Source: Cobetia crustatorum (GTDB lineage Bacteria > Pseudomonadota > Gammaproteobacteria > Pseudomonadales > Halomonadaceae). From it: a stretch of DNA of 64,000 nucleotides. The translations under genes were made by a program, and so were the position numbers. Below the pieces are notes generated by a model that saw nothing but the letters and a program-made list of their open reading frames with translations, ran no database searches and was not told the DNA's origin. Within the stretch, counting starts at the first letter, position 1. The number at the start of each line of letters is the position of its first letter. The stretch is taken from the NCBI RefSeq assembly GCF_000591415.1, contig NZ_JEMF01000018.1, forward strand, positions 37,342 through 101,341. Direction: 5' to 3'. This document shows positions 48,601 through 57,615 of the stretch, piece by piece.

Positions 48601-49122
48601 TCAGGACAGCTCCTCGACAATGACATTGTGATTGGTGAAGACACAGATATCGGCCGCAATGGCGATGGATTTCTCGGTGATTTCGCGAGCGGATAGCTCA
48701 GTATTATCGAGCAGGGCACGGGCAGCGGCTTCAGCGAAGTTGCCGCCGGAGCCGATGGCCAGCACGCCGTGCTCGGGTTCAACGACATCGCCGTTACCGG
48801 TGATGATCAGCGAGGAATGTTTGTCAGCGACGACCAGCATGGCTTCCAGCTTGCGCAGAGCACGGTCGGAGCGCCATTCCTTGGCAAGCTCTACGGCTGA
48901 CTTGACCAGCTGGCCTTGATACTTCTCCAGCTGTGCTTCAAAACGCTCGAATAGCGTGAAGGCATCAGCGGTGCCGCCTGCAAAACCGGCCAACACCTGA
49001 TTGCGATACAGGCGACGCACCTTGGCGGCATTGCCTTTCATTACGGTGTTGCCAAGGGATACCTGGCCGTCACCAGCCAGAGCGACCTGGCCGTTGCGAC
49101 GCACGGAGACGATCGTGGTCAT
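48601..49122 (-). CDS. hslV: HslV (ClpQ) peptidase subunit
   Basis: HslV is the proteasome-like threonine protease of the HslUV heat-shock complex. The 173-residue protein begins [20 protein letters not shown]; after removal of Met the Thr is the nucleophile. [15 protein letters not shown] is also typical. AGGAGTCTCCC precedes ATG 49122. A near-consensus sigma-32 promoter lies about 160 bases upstream. Confidence 0.97.
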   Translation of the reverse strand: MTTIVSVRRNGQVALAGDGQVSLGNTVMKGNAAKVRRLYRNQVLAGFAGGTADAFTLFERFEAQLEKYQGQLVKSAVELAKEWRSDRALRKLEAMLVVADKHSSLIITGNGDVVEPEHGVLAIGSGGNFAEAAARALLDNTELSAREITEKSIAIAADICVFTNHNVIVEELS

Positions 49123-49278
49123 GGGAGACTCCTGAGAGAACATGTCGGCGATTGGAATAAGATGAACAGAGCCGGGCATGATATGACTGGGCAGACAAGG
49201 CATAGGCCTCATCGGCGGAATACGGTTGGCGGCTGTCGAGTACTTGTCATCAGTGCTGACCACTCGCCGGAAAGCACT

Positions 49279-49306
49279 AAATGGGGGCGCTATGATGGGT
49301 TTCAAG
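49279..49306 (-). promoter_or_regulatory. Sigma-32 (RpoH) heat-shock promoter for hslVU
   Basis: On the minus strand CTTGAAA (49306-49300) is followed by a 13-base spacer and CCCCATTT (49286-49279). This fits the RpoH consensus CTTGAAA N13-14 CCCCATnT exactly. The leader to hslV would be about 150 bases. The 49123-49468 gap otherwise holds only the terminator of the SPOR gene. Confidence 0.88.
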
Positions 49307-49351
49307 TGGCCGGTCAAGGTGCGTTGAAGGGGACTGGTGCTGTCACAAACA

Positions 49352-49386
49352 AAACGGGCCCGCTCATGTAATGAGCGGGCCCGTTT
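49352..49386 (-). terminator. Rho-independent terminator after the SPOR gene
   Basis: AAACGGGCCCGCTCAT (49352-49367) and its exact complement (49371-49386) form a perfect 16-pair stem with a 3-base loop. On the minus strand it is followed by TTTTGTTTGTG. It isolates the heat-shock hslVU unit from upstream transcription. Confidence 0.9.
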
Positions 49387-49468
49387 GCTATCGGCTGTTG
49401 GCTGCTGCTGATGTGTTGCAGATAACGCATGCCGTGGCCTGGCCATCTAGCCTGAGCCGGCGACCATG

Positions 49469-50110
49469 TTACTGGAGCTTGATCAGTAGCGGCTCGATGC
49501 CCTGAGTATTCATCAGGTCTTGCGCGCGGTTGAGCTCGCGAGTGTCTTTATAAGGACCGACCTGCACCCGATGCCACACCGTTCCCCCCGAAGCATTGAC
49601 ATCACTGACCTTGGCCAGCAGTCCCAGGTCCTTGAGCTTGCCCGCCAGCTTCTTGGCATCACCCATCTCACGGAATGAAGCCGCCTGCAGCATATAGTTC
49701 GTCAGGGATGCCGTAGATGCCTTGGTGCTCTCTTTGCTGCCCGGGCGCGGAGTGGACTTGTATGCTTCCACCTTGGGTGCAATCACCTCGGTTTCCGGTA
49801 GCAGCGTGTAGAACTCGAAGGTCGGCATGGCGCTGCTGGCGCCTTCTTTAGCGCTGCCCTGCTTGTCGCTGGTTGACGTATTGCCTTGCTGACCGTTCTG
49901 TTGAGTATTGGCCTTGGGCACAATGGCGGCCACTGGCAGGCGCGGTGCCTGCTTCTCGAAGTATTGCGCCAGTGCAAAGCCGGCGATCAGGCCAATGATG
50001 CCCCACAGCCACCCCGGCATTCCGCGGCTTTGAGTTGCAGCGGACTGCCGGCGAGGGCTTGCGCCCTGACGGGATGCGGGCTTCTTGCTGGCGGGACGGC
50101 GAGCAGCCAT
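49469..50110 (-). CDS. SPOR-domain membrane protein, FtsN-like
   Basis: The 213-residue protein has a basic N-terminus (ARRPASKKPASRQGASPRRQ), one membrane helix (GWLWGIIGLIAGFALAQYF, residues 33-51), a Ser/Thr/Gln-rich linker, and a C-terminal SPOR domain (NYMLQAASFREMGDAKKLAG, WHRVQVGPYKDTRELNRAQ) that binds denuded septal peptidoglycan. The layout is FtsN-like, and the gene next to argS in Pseudomonas has the same form. I cannot say whether it is the essential FtsN. Confidence 0.88.
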   Translation of the reverse strand: MAARRPASKKPASRQGASPRRQSAATQSRGMPGWLWGIIGLIAGFALAQYFEKQAPRLPVAAIVPKANTQQNGQQGNTSTSDKQGSAKEGASSAMPTFEFYTLLPETEVIAPKVEAYKSTPRPGSKESTKASTASLTNYMLQAASFREMGDAKKLAGKLKDLGLLAKVSDVNASGGTVWHRVQVGPYKDTRELNRAQDLMNTQGIEPLLIKLQ

Positions 50111-50113
50111 GTT

Positions 50114-51799
50114 TTACATCTCCTCGGGAGCGCTGACACCCAGCAGGGCCAGGCCGTTACGAATGACTTGTGCGGTCGCCAGCCCCAACGCCAAGCGCGC
50201 GTTACGGGTGGCATTGTCCTCGACCATCACCTTCACTGCGTTGTAGCAGGTGTGGAAGTCGGAGGAGAGGTCTTGCAGGTACTGAGCGACCTGCTGCGGC
50301 TCGCGCACGCGTGCAGCGTGGCTCACGACATCCGGGAATTGCGCCATGCGATTCATGACGGCTTTTTCCTGATCGCTGGTCAGTAGTGTGAGCTGAGCCA
50401 TGGCCAGGGTTTCGTCGAAGGACTTGTCTTCGCGATCAGCCTTGCGCAGGACACTGTGCACGCGGGCGTGAGCGTACTGAATGTAGTAGACCGGATTGTC
50501 GTTGGACTGCGAGCGAGCCAGGTCGATATCGAAGGTCAACTGGGAATCTGCACGACGCGCGGCGAGGAAGTAGCGGGTCGCATCGCGGCCAACTTCCTCG
50601 ATCAGATCACGCAGTGTCACGTAGCTACCGGCGCGCTTGGAGAGTTTTACTTCCTTGCCAGAGCGCATCACGGTCACCATCTGGTGCAACACGTAGTCCG
50701 GCCAACCCTTGGGGATGTCGGCCTTGAGTGCTTGCAGACCAGCGCGTACACGGGTCACGGTGGAATGGTGATCAGCACCCTGCTCGTTGATGACCTGGGT
50801 GAAGCCACGCTGCCACTTGTCGAAGTGATAGGCGACATCGGGCAAGAAGTAGGTGTAGCCGCCGTCACGCTTGCGCATTACGCGGTCTTTGTCATCGCCG
50901 AAGTCGGTGGTGCGCAGCCATAGCGCGCCGTCATCTTCGTAGGTATAGCCATTGTCGACCAGACGCTTGACGGTCTCTTCGACCTTGCCTTCGCTGTAGA
51001 GCGAGGATTCGAGGAAGTAGACATCGAATTCGACGCCGAAGGCCTTGAGGTCAAGGTCTTGCTCATGACGCAGGTAGGCAACGGCGAAGACACGGATGGC
51101 GTCCAGGTCGTCAGTATCAGCTGCCCCAGTGACCTGCTTGCCATCAGCTTCAACTGTATCGCCGGCCATGTAGGAGGCGGCCAGTTCGCTGATGTAGTCA
51201 CCGCGGTAACCGTTCTCCGGCCAGCTCGCATCATCCGGGCCCAGGCCCTTGGTGCGTGCTTGGGTGGAGAGCGCCAGATTATCGATCTGTGCGCCAGCAT
51301 CGTTGTAGTAGAACTCACGGGTGACGTCGTGTCCGGTCGCGGATAAAAGGCGACACAGCACGTCACCGACCGCGGCGCCGCGGCCATGACCGACATGCAG
51401 CGGACCAGTCGGGTTGGCTGATACGAACTCGACCTGGACCTTCTCGCCACGCCCGAATTCGCTGTGACCAAATTGCTCGCCTTCGCTGAACACGCGGCGC
51501 ACGATGTCGGCGACAGCACCAGTGTCGGCGAAGAAGTTGAGGAAGCCGGGCCCTGCGATCTCAACCTTGGAGACGGCCTCGGACGCTGGTAGTGCGGCAA
51601 TCAACTTTTCAGCCAGATCGCGCGGCTTCATGCCAGCAGCCTTGGACAGCATCATCGCCAGATTGCTGGCGTAGTCGCCGTGGGTCTTGTCCTTGGTCGG
51701 ATCGACCTTGATCTGCGGGCTGGCATCGCTCGGGATTGTGCCGTCAGCCTTGAGGGAGTCCAGGGCCTGGCCCAGCAGTTCGATGATCGTCTCTTTCAT
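50114..51799 (-). CDS. argS: Arginyl-tRNA synthetase
   Basis: ArgS charges tRNA(Arg). The 561-residue protein has the class I HIGH motif within [20 protein letters not shown], a KMSKS-type loop in [19 protein letters not shown], the N-terminal Add1 domain and the C-terminal DALR anticodon-binding domain. The SPOR gene begins three bases after its stop, suggesting co-transcription. Confidence 0.98.
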   Translation of the reverse strand: MKETIIELLGQALDSLKADGTIPSDASPQIKVDPTKDKTHGDYASNLAMMLSKAAGMKPRDLAEKLIAALPASEAVSKVEIAGPGFLNFFADTGAVADIVRRVFSEGEQFGHSEFGRGEKVQVEFVSANPTGPLHVGHGRGAAVGDVLCRLLSATGHDVTREFYYNDAGAQIDNLALSTQARTKGLGPDDASWPENGYRGDYISELAASYMAGDTVEADGKQVTGAADTDDLDAIRVFAVAYLRHEQDLDLKAFGVEFDVYFLESSLYSEGKVEETVKRLVDNGYTYEDDGALWLRTTDFGDDKDRVMRKRDGGYTYFLPDVAYHFDKWQRGFTQVINEQGADHHSTVTRVRAGLQALKADIPKGWPDYVLHQMVTVMRSGKEVKLSKRAGSYVTLRDLIEEVGRDATRYFLAARRADSQLTFDIDLARSQSNDNPVYYIQYAHARVHSVLRKADREDKSFDETLAMAQLTLLTSDQEKAVMNRMAQFPDVVSHAARVREPQQVAQYLQDLSSDFHTCYNAVKVMVEDNATRNARLALGLATAQVIRNGLALLGVSAPEEM

Positions 51800-51999
51800 G
51801 GAATATCAGTCTCTTCACGGCTCAGATCGCGCTTCCATCGCCGGCATGACGGTGACAGAAGCTGCAGGCGGTAGGCCTGCGATGCAGTAGGGGGGTGCGG
51901 ATAGGAATGCACTATGGGTGTCATTATCACCGATCCGGCGTCTTGCTTAAACCGCCGCGGGCAATCACATCGCGATCAATCGGCGATCAATGGCATGAC

Positions 52000-54294
52000 T
52001 TACGCCATGCCGATGGGATCTATGTCCAGTGACCAGCGCAGGCGACGGGCGTCACGGTCCTTCTCGCACAGGGTCACTAACCAGGCAGCGGCTTCGTGCA
52101 AGGCGCCACGTTTATCGGCGCGCAACAACAACTGCGCATGATATCGGTTCTGTCGACGCTCCATTGGTGCCGGTACCGGTCCAAGGCAGTCCACGCGCAG
52201 GCTGGAATCTGTCAGATGTTGGCGAAGCGCGGCGCCAATCTTGAGCAGCCATTGCTCTACTTGTTGCTGATCCGGCGCTTCAGCGCGCAATAGCGCCAGA
52301 TGACTATAAGGAGGCAATTGCGCAACGCGTCGTTCTTCGAGCAATTCGCTGGCCAGCTGCGGATAGCCGGCCTGAATCAGTGTCAGCAGGTTAGGGTCTT
52401 CGGGGTGCCGTGTCTGAATCAGCACTTCGCCGGGGCGTTCGGCACGCCCCGCACGTCCGGCGACCTGTATCAGCAGCTGGGCCGATTGCTCCAGTGCACG
52501 GAAGTCGGCGGCATATAGGCCACTGTCGGCGTTGACCACGACGACCAGCGTGACATGTGGGAAGTGATGGCCCTTGGCCAGCATCTGTGTTCCGACCAAC
52601 AGGCACGGCTCGCCGCGACGTATCACGGCGAGTGCCTCGCTCATCGCATCCTTGCGCTGCGTGCTATCGCGATCGATACGCAGCACCGGCACGTCGGGGA
52701 ATTTTTCGCCCAATAGCTCTTCGGTGCGTTCGGTACCGGCTCCTTGCGGGCGTACATCACCGCTGCCACAGGCAGGACAAGCATCGGGCAGCGGACGGGT
52801 ACGCTCACAGTGATGACATGTCAGCTGAGGTGGATGGCGATGCAATGTCATGCGTGCATCACAATTATCGCACTCGGCCAGCCAGCCACAGGCATGACAG
52901 GTGAGGGTCGGTGCGAAGCCGCGGCGATTGATGAATACCAGCACCTGATCGCCCTGGGTAAGACGCGTCTCGATGGCCTCAAGGCTCTGGGTCGAGAGAC
53001 CGCCAAGCGTCATGCGCCCGCGGAGATCTATCGGATGCAAACGTGCGGGTTGGCTGCGACCGGCACGCTGATACAAATGCAGATGTACGAAGCGTCCCTC
53101 GCGAGCGTGACGCAGACTCTCGAGTGACGGCGTGGCGCTGCCCAGCACCACGGGAATGCCTTCCTGCTTGCCGCGCACCAATGCCAGGTCACGAGCGTGA
53201 TAGCGCAATCCATCCTGCTGCTTGAAGGAGCCATCGTGCTCCTCATCGACAATGATGACGCCAAGCTTGGCCATGGGGGTGAAGATCGCGGAGCGCGTGC
53301 CAATCACGATGCGCGCCCGTCCACTGCGCGCGGCTTCAAAGCCATCGAGGCGCTCGCCGTCACTGACACCTGAATGCAGCATGACCTGCGGGACGTGGAA
53401 GCGTCTGCGAAAGCGTTCCAGCGTCTGAGGCGTAAGGCCAATTTCAGGCACCAGCACTAGCGCCTGACCGCCGCGGTCCAGCACGGCCTCGATCAGTTGC
53501 AGATAGACCTCTGTCTTGCCGGAGCCGGTGACGCCTTCCAGTAGCGTCGGACTGAAGTGACCAAGCCCTTCGTGGAGACGTGCCAGCGCGCGTCCCTGTT
53601 CATCATTGAGCGAGAGATCAGGTTCGGCGAGTACCCCTTTATGTGCGTGTTCAGGGCGAGTGCCGGTGACGGGTTCTTCGAGAGAGGTAATCAAGTCACG
53701 GCCACGCAGGGTTTCCAGCTGCTGGCGAGTAAAACCCTGGGCAGTGATAGCAGTATGGACTAGACCATGGCGATGCTGGGCCAGTAGCTCCAGGAGTGCG
53801 ATCTGACGCGTCGCGCGACCCAGGCTGGCCGGTTCAGTGGCGCGGCCCTTGTCTGTCAGATGCCAGCGTTCTCGGGTACGTGCTTCCAGCACACGGCCCT
53901 GCCGCAATAGAGAGGGCATGGCTTGCGCAAAGGTATCGCCCAGCGAGTGCTGGTAATAACGAGCGGTGAAGCGGCACAGCCATAGCCAGTCAGCAGGTAG
54001 CGGCTCATCGTCGATGACTTCAGTGACAGGCTTGAGCTTCTCCATCGGGAAGCTCGACTCCGTGCGTAGCTCGGCAATCACGCCGACGAGTTGACGCCGC
54101 CCAAATTCGACACGCACGCGCAGGCCTGCCTGCCAGCCATGACGAGGAGGATTGCGCGCAGGAAGGTAGTCGAACAGATCGCGTAGCGGTCCGGGAATCG
54201 CAATGCCCAGCACACGCCCCGGCAGGTAAGCAGCAGTCTTGTCGGTAGTGTCAGGCACGCGGAACATCCAGTTGTGAAGGTCGAGAGGCACCAT
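52000..54294 (-). CDS. priA: Primosomal protein N' (PriA replication-restart helicase)
   Basis: PriA recognises stalled forks and reloads DnaB. From ATG 54294 it is 764 residues; ATG 54267 ([17 protein letters not shown]) is an equally plausible start, and the frame is open to 54432. It has the N-terminal 3'-end-binding domain ([20 protein letters not shown]), Walker [18 protein letters not shown], the helicase box [14 protein letters not shown], and a zinc-binding insert with paired cysteines ([31 protein letters not shown]). It diverges from rpmE. Confidence 0.96.
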   Translation of the reverse strand: MVPLDLHNWMFRVPDTTDKTAAYLPGRVLGIAIPGPLRDLFDYLPARNPPRHGWQAGLRVRVEFGRRQLVGVIAELRTESSFPMEKLKPVTEVIDDEPLPADWLWLCRFTARYYQHSLGDTFAQAMPSLLRQGRVLEARTRERWHLTDKGRATEPASLGRATRQIALLELLAQHRHGLVHTAITAQGFTRQQLETLRGRDLITSLEEPVTGTRPEHAHKGVLAEPDLSLNDEQGRALARLHEGLGHFSPTLLEGVTGSGKTEVYLQLIEAVLDRGGQALVLVPEIGLTPQTLERFRRRFHVPQVMLHSGVSDGERLDGFEAARSGRARIVIGTRSAIFTPMAKLGVIIVDEEHDGSFKQQDGLRYHARDLALVRGKQEGIPVVLGSATPSLESLRHAREGRFVHLHLYQRAGRSQPARLHPIDLRGRMTLGGLSTQSLEAIETRLTQGDQVLVFINRRGFAPTLTCHACGWLAECDNCDARMTLHRHPPQLTCHHCERTRPLPDACPACGSGDVRPQGAGTERTEELLGEKFPDVPVLRIDRDSTQRKDAMSEALAVIRRGEPCLLVGTQMLAKGHHFPHVTLVVVVNADSGLYAADFRALEQSAQLLIQVAGRAGRAERPGEVLIQTRHPEDPNLLTLIQAGYPQLASELLEERRVAQLPPYSHLALLRAEAPDQQQVEQWLLKIGAALRQHLTDSSLRVDCLGPVPAPMERRQNRYHAQLLLRADKRGALHEAAAWLVTLCEKDRDARRLRWSLDIDPIGMA

Positions 54295-54334
54295 GCAGTC
54301 TACAGAGTGTTGCCACGAATAAACGGTACAAAGT

Positions 54335-54363
54335 TTGGTCTTGCGGCAGATGGCTGGTAAAAT
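54335..54363 (+). promoter_or_regulatory. Probable promoter for rpmE
   Basis: TTGGTC (54335-54340), a 17-base spacer and TAAAAT (54358-54363) preceded by TGG (extended -10) lie in the priA-rpmE gap. Transcription would start near 54370, about 100 bases before the gene. Confidence 0.5.
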
Positions 54364-54473
54364 GCGCGGCCTTCCGTCGGAGTCGGCGGAAAGACCGGTT
54401 ATCATCCAAAACCCGTGTACGGTGCCTGGCAAGTGATCAGGTGGCGGTGCACAGCGACTTGAGGCTACACATC

Positions 54474-54686
54474 ATGAGACAGGGTATCCATCCGGACTAC
54501 CAGCGCCAGACCGCTACTTGTTCTTGCGGCGCGCAGCACGAAATCAGTTCCACGGCCAAGCAGACTTTCGCGCTTGACGTGTGCTCTGAGTGCCACCCGT
54601 TCTACACCGGCAAGCAGAAGCAGGCTACCACCGGTGGTCGCGTTGAGCGCTTCAACAAGCGTTTCGGTGCTGCCATCAAGCGCTGA
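54474..54686 (+). CDS. rpmE: 50S ribosomal protein L31, zinc-binding type
   Basis: The 70-residue protein begins [19 protein letters not shown] and has the zinc ligands CSCG and CSEC, so it is the zinc-containing form, not the zinc-free paralogue made in zinc starvation. L31 bridges the two ribosomal subunits. ATG 54474 gives the family length; the frame is open to 54441. A strong terminator follows. Confidence 0.97.
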   Translation: MRQGIHPDYQRQTATCSCGAQHEISSTAKQTFALDVCSECHPFYTGKQKQATTGGRVERFNKRFGAAIKR

Positions 54687-54728
54687 TCCCTCAGCTGCTT
54701 GTCGCTTTCATGTCCTCGTGGCGTGAAC

Positions 54729-54757
54729 AAAAAACCCGCTTGCGAGCGGGTTTTTTT
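54729..54757 (+). terminator. Rho-independent terminator after rpmE
   Basis: AAAAAACCCGCT (54729-54740), loop TGCG, AGCGGGTTTTTT (54745-54756), followed by a further T. A textbook hairpin with a seven-T tract. Confidence 0.93.
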
Positions 54758-54783
54758 GTGCCCGTGTGTTGGGCTGCCCGTCT

Positions 54784-54834
54784 AGGTGGCTCAGGTGGCT
54801 CAGGTGGCTCAGGTGGCTCAGGTGGCTCAGGTGG
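54784..54834. repeat. 9-base tandem repeat (minisatellite)
   Basis: Five exact copies of AGGTGGCTC occupy 54784-54828, followed by a partial sixth copy (AGGTGG). It lies just after the rpmE terminator in non-coding DNA. Read in frame it would give Gly-Gly-Ser on one strand or Pro-Pro-Glu on the other, but no supported gene contains it. Copy number may vary between strains. Confidence 0.9.
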
Positions 54835-55224
54835 ATTACGGGGAATCGTACAAGGTAATACCTGCTTAAGAAGAGTTATACGCTGCACAGGCTAGCTAAA
54901 TTGTTTCCATTTTAGCACTAGTGCGACCTTCGCTCTGCATCAACCCGCATGGATCATTCATACTGAGCGCGTTGCCAGCAGAAGGCAGGTATTTCTAGCG
55001 AGAAATGGCCTGGAATTGAGCAGATTAGTGCGTTATTCATTACCAGTGATAAGGAAAGGATTATGGATGAGCGCCTCATCCATAACGTTAGACGAATGGC
55101 TAAAATTTTATTTTAAACTATCGTTTTAAATCCTTTTATAACAGCAAGTTGCGTCGGTTGTTCGGAGGTGCGTTTTTCTATATTCTGGAGGCAGCCAACC
55201 CAGTCAAAATACCGGATGACACGC
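54835..55224. other. AT-rich intergenic region before maeB, with a perfect inverted repeat
   Basis: From 54857 to about 55145 the DNA is clearly more AT-rich than its surroundings (for example TTTTATTTTAAAC near 55107). TTATGGATGAG (55061-55071) and CTCATCCATAA (55075-55085) form a perfect 11-pair inverted repeat around CGC with no T tract. It could be an operator or an RNA hairpin for maeB. No gene is supported in the 538 bases between rpmE and maeB, and I could not assign a promoter with confidence. Confidence 0.5.
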
Positions 55225-56493
55225 ATGTCTGATGCCATGAAGAAAGCAGCACTGCAATATCACGCTGAACCGATTCCTGGAAAGCTGTCCGTCGAGCTGA
55301 CCAAGCCGACCGAAACTGCCAAGGATCTGGCGCTAGCCTACAGCCCGGGCGTTGCCGAGCCGTGTCGCGAGATTGCTGCCGATCCGGAAAATGCCTACCT
55401 GTACACTGGCAAGGGCAACCTGGTTGCCGTCATCTCTGATGGCACAGCCATTCTGGGGCTGGGCAATCTGGGCCCGCTGGCTTCCAAGCCTGTCATGGAA
55501 GGTAAGGGGGTGTTGTTCAAGCGTTTCGCTGGTATCAACTCTGTTGATGTCGAAATTGATGCCGAAAGCCCGCAAGCCTTCATTGATACCGTTCGTCGCA
55601 TCGCGATCACTTACGGTGGCATCAATCTGGAAGACATCAAGGCGCCGGAGTGCTTTGAAATCGAGCAGGCGCTGATCGAGCAGTGCAACATTCCGGTCTT
55701 CCATGATGACCAGCACGGCACGGCCATCGTCACCGCCGCCGGCATGCTCAACGCACTGGATATTGCGGGTAAAACGCTGGCAGATGCACGTATCGTGTGC
55801 CTGGGTGCTGGCGCAGCTGCTATCGCCTGCATGAAGCTGCTGGTCGCCAGTGGTGCCAAGGTCGAGAACATCTTCATGCTCGATCGAAAAGGTGTCATTC
55901 ACAGCGGTCGTGATGACTTGAATCAATACAAGGCGATGTTCGCGACTGAGACTGAGCTGCGTACGCTTGATGATGCTATCGACGGTGCCGATGTGTTCGT
56001 TGGTTTGTCAGGCCCGAACTTGCTCAAGGCTGATCAGCTCAAGAAGATGGCTGACAAGCCGGTCGTGTTTGCCTGCTCCAACCCGGACCCGGAGATTCAT
56101 CCGGACATCGCACGTGAAGCACGCCCGGATGTCATCATGGCGACAGGCCGTTCTGACTACCCGAACCAGGTCAACAACGTACTGGGCTTCCCGTTCATCT
56201 TCCGTGGCGCACTGGACGTACGTGCAACGCGCATCAATGAAGAGATGAAGCTGGCAGCCGTGCATGCTCTGAAAGACCTGGCTCGTGAGCCGGTCCCTCA
56301 GGCAGTGTTGGATGCCTACGAGATCGATAGTCTTGAATTTGGCCCGGGCTATATCATCCCGACTCCGATGGACACGCGTCTGCTCGAACGTTTGCCGGCT
56401 GCTGTGGCACAGGCTGCGATTGATTCCGGTGTGGCACGCAAGCCGTACCCGGCGCACTATCCGCTGACCAATACTGATCAGGTCTATGGTTAA
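55225..56493 (+). CDS. maeB: NAD(P)-dependent malic enzyme
   Basis: Malic enzyme decarboxylates malate to pyruvate with NAD(P) reduction. The 422-residue protein begins MSDAMKKAALQYHAEPIPGK, and has LTKPTETAKDLALAYSPGVAEPCR, VISDGTAILGLGNLGPLASK, VFHDDQHGTAIVTAAGML and the cofactor-binding VCLGAGAAAIACMKLL. It is the short form that lacks the phosphotransacetylase-like C-terminal domain of E. coli MaeB. ATG 55216 is three codons upstream. A strong terminator follows. Confidence 0.94.
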   Translation: MSDAMKKAALQYHAEPIPGKLSVELTKPTETAKDLALAYSPGVAEPCREIAADPENAYLYTGKGNLVAVISDGTAILGLGNLGPLASKPVMEGKGVLFKRFAGINSVDVEIDAESPQAFIDTVRRIAITYGGINLEDIKAPECFEIEQALIEQCNIPVFHDDQHGTAIVTAAGMLNALDIAGKTLADARIVCLGAGAAAIACMKLLVASGAKVENIFMLDRKGVIHSGRDDLNQYKAMFATETELRTLDDAIDGADVFVGLSGPNLLKADQLKKMADKPVVFACSNPDPEIHPDIAREARPDVIMATGRSDYPNQVNNVLGFPFIFRGALDVRATRINEEMKLAAVHALKDLAREPVPQAVLDAYEIDSLEFGPGYIIPTPMDTRLLERLPAAVAQAAIDSGVARKPYPAHYPLTNTDQVYG

Positions 56494-56572
56494 GCGCACG
56501 ACTCAGTGCATAGCCGAGTGCATGGTTGAACAGTGATAGGTGAAGTAAGGGCCTGTTAGCTGAATTGACATG

Positions 56573-56608
56573 AAAAAGCCCTCGCCGAATTTCCGGCGAG
56601 GGCTTTTT
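56573..56608. terminator. Bidirectional terminator after maeB
   Basis: AAAAAGCCCTCGCCG (56573-56587) pairs perfectly with CGGCGAGGGCTTTTT (56594-56608), 15 pairs with a 6-base loop. It can end transcription on both strands, between convergent maeB and the DUF481 gene. Confidence 0.92.
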
Positions 56609-56704
56609 GTTGGCTGCTTTAGTGTCACGATCTCTGCCGGCCGCATTTAATGGTCAATGCAACGTTGGCGATTTGTGACAAGAATTCATCAAGTGAGACA
56701 TTGA

Positions 56705-57469
56705 TCAGAAGCTGTAAAGAATGGAAGCCGCCGTCGTGGTATCCGTCTTGGCATCGGTATCATCTGGCGGGCTGGTGTTGTTCTTGATCTCGTGGGAGAG
56801 CTTCAGTGCAAGACTGGCATTGATGGAGACGGTCAGTGCGGTATAGCTGCGACTGATCACGTTGTCACGCGTGGCTTCCATCGAGAACTGTTGCTCGAAT
56901 TTTGAGGTGTCTGACAGCTGCCAGCGGTAGTCCATGGCTGAGTAGCCAAGGATGTAGTTCTCGTGATCGCCGTCCGTGATGTTGTCGTAGCGATAACCAG
57001 GCCCCGCCTCGACCGAGAGGATATGCTCAGGGCCAGAAAGTAGCCGGATGCCGTAGCCACCAATGGAGGTAACCTGGTCGTCATAGCCGGAGAAGCGCTC
57101 TTTCTCCCAGCGCATCAGACCGAAAGCATAGCGATTCTGACCGAGGTCGTAGCGCTCGCGCTGGCCAACCAGATACTGCTCGGTGGTGGTCTCATCGCCG
57201 CTGGAGACATGTTTCGCTTCCATGCGGAAGGTATGTGTCCAGGGTCTGAGATGCCAGGACAGGCTCGCCTTGCCCAGCAGCGTTTCACTGTTGGAATTGC
57301 CGGAAAGCTTGGTGAATCCCAGCTCCGCTTGACCACTGAAGGGTTCGGAGTCTTCGCTGGCGGGCGGTGGAGCATAAAACAGACTATCGTCGGCGACGGC
57401 CTTTTGCAGCGGAAGCAGGGCCAGGCACAGCAGTGCAGTCATGCGCAGTGCGGGCAATGGGTGAAGCAT
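56705..57469 (-). CDS. DUF481 outer membrane protein (YdiY-like, salt-induced family)
   Basis: The 254-residue protein has a signal peptide (MLHPLPALRMTALLCLALLP to AVADDS) and then alternating aromatic beta-strands ending in ILYSF, typical of an outer-membrane beta-barrel. Typical DUF481 strings include GQAELGFTKLSGNSNSETLL and SVEAGPGYRYDNI. Family members are called salt-induced outer membrane proteins, but the function is unknown. GGAG sits five bases before ATG 57469; the frame is open to 57577. Confidence 0.88.
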   Translation of the reverse strand: MLHPLPALRMTALLCLALLPLQKAVADDSLFYAPPPASEDSEPFSGQAELGFTKLSGNSNSETLLGKASLSWHLRPWTHTFRMEAKHVSSGDETTTEQYLVGQRERYDLGQNRYAFGLMRWEKERFSGYDDQVTSIGGYGIRLLSGPEHILSVEAGPGYRYDNITDGDHENYILGYSAMDYRWQLSDTSKFEQQFSMEATRDNVISRSYTALTVSINASLALKLSHEIKNNTSPPDDTDAKTDTTTAASILYSF

Positions 57470-57615
57470 GCGGACTCCGGACATGGTTGAGGGGCATGAC
57501 ATCATCATTGAAAAAATGACGCTATTGAGATGAAAGAAGAGCGACCAGTGGCCGCTCTTCTCGAGACTCGCCGCCAATCAGATGACTTCGACTGGCATGC
57601 GCTGTGTGGATCAGA

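Noticed and set aside
54691..54888. Open frame with Pro-Pro-Glu repeats opposite the 9-base minisatellite
   Set aside because: The repeat alone creates the protein pattern; the frame runs through the rpmE terminator and has no support as a gene.
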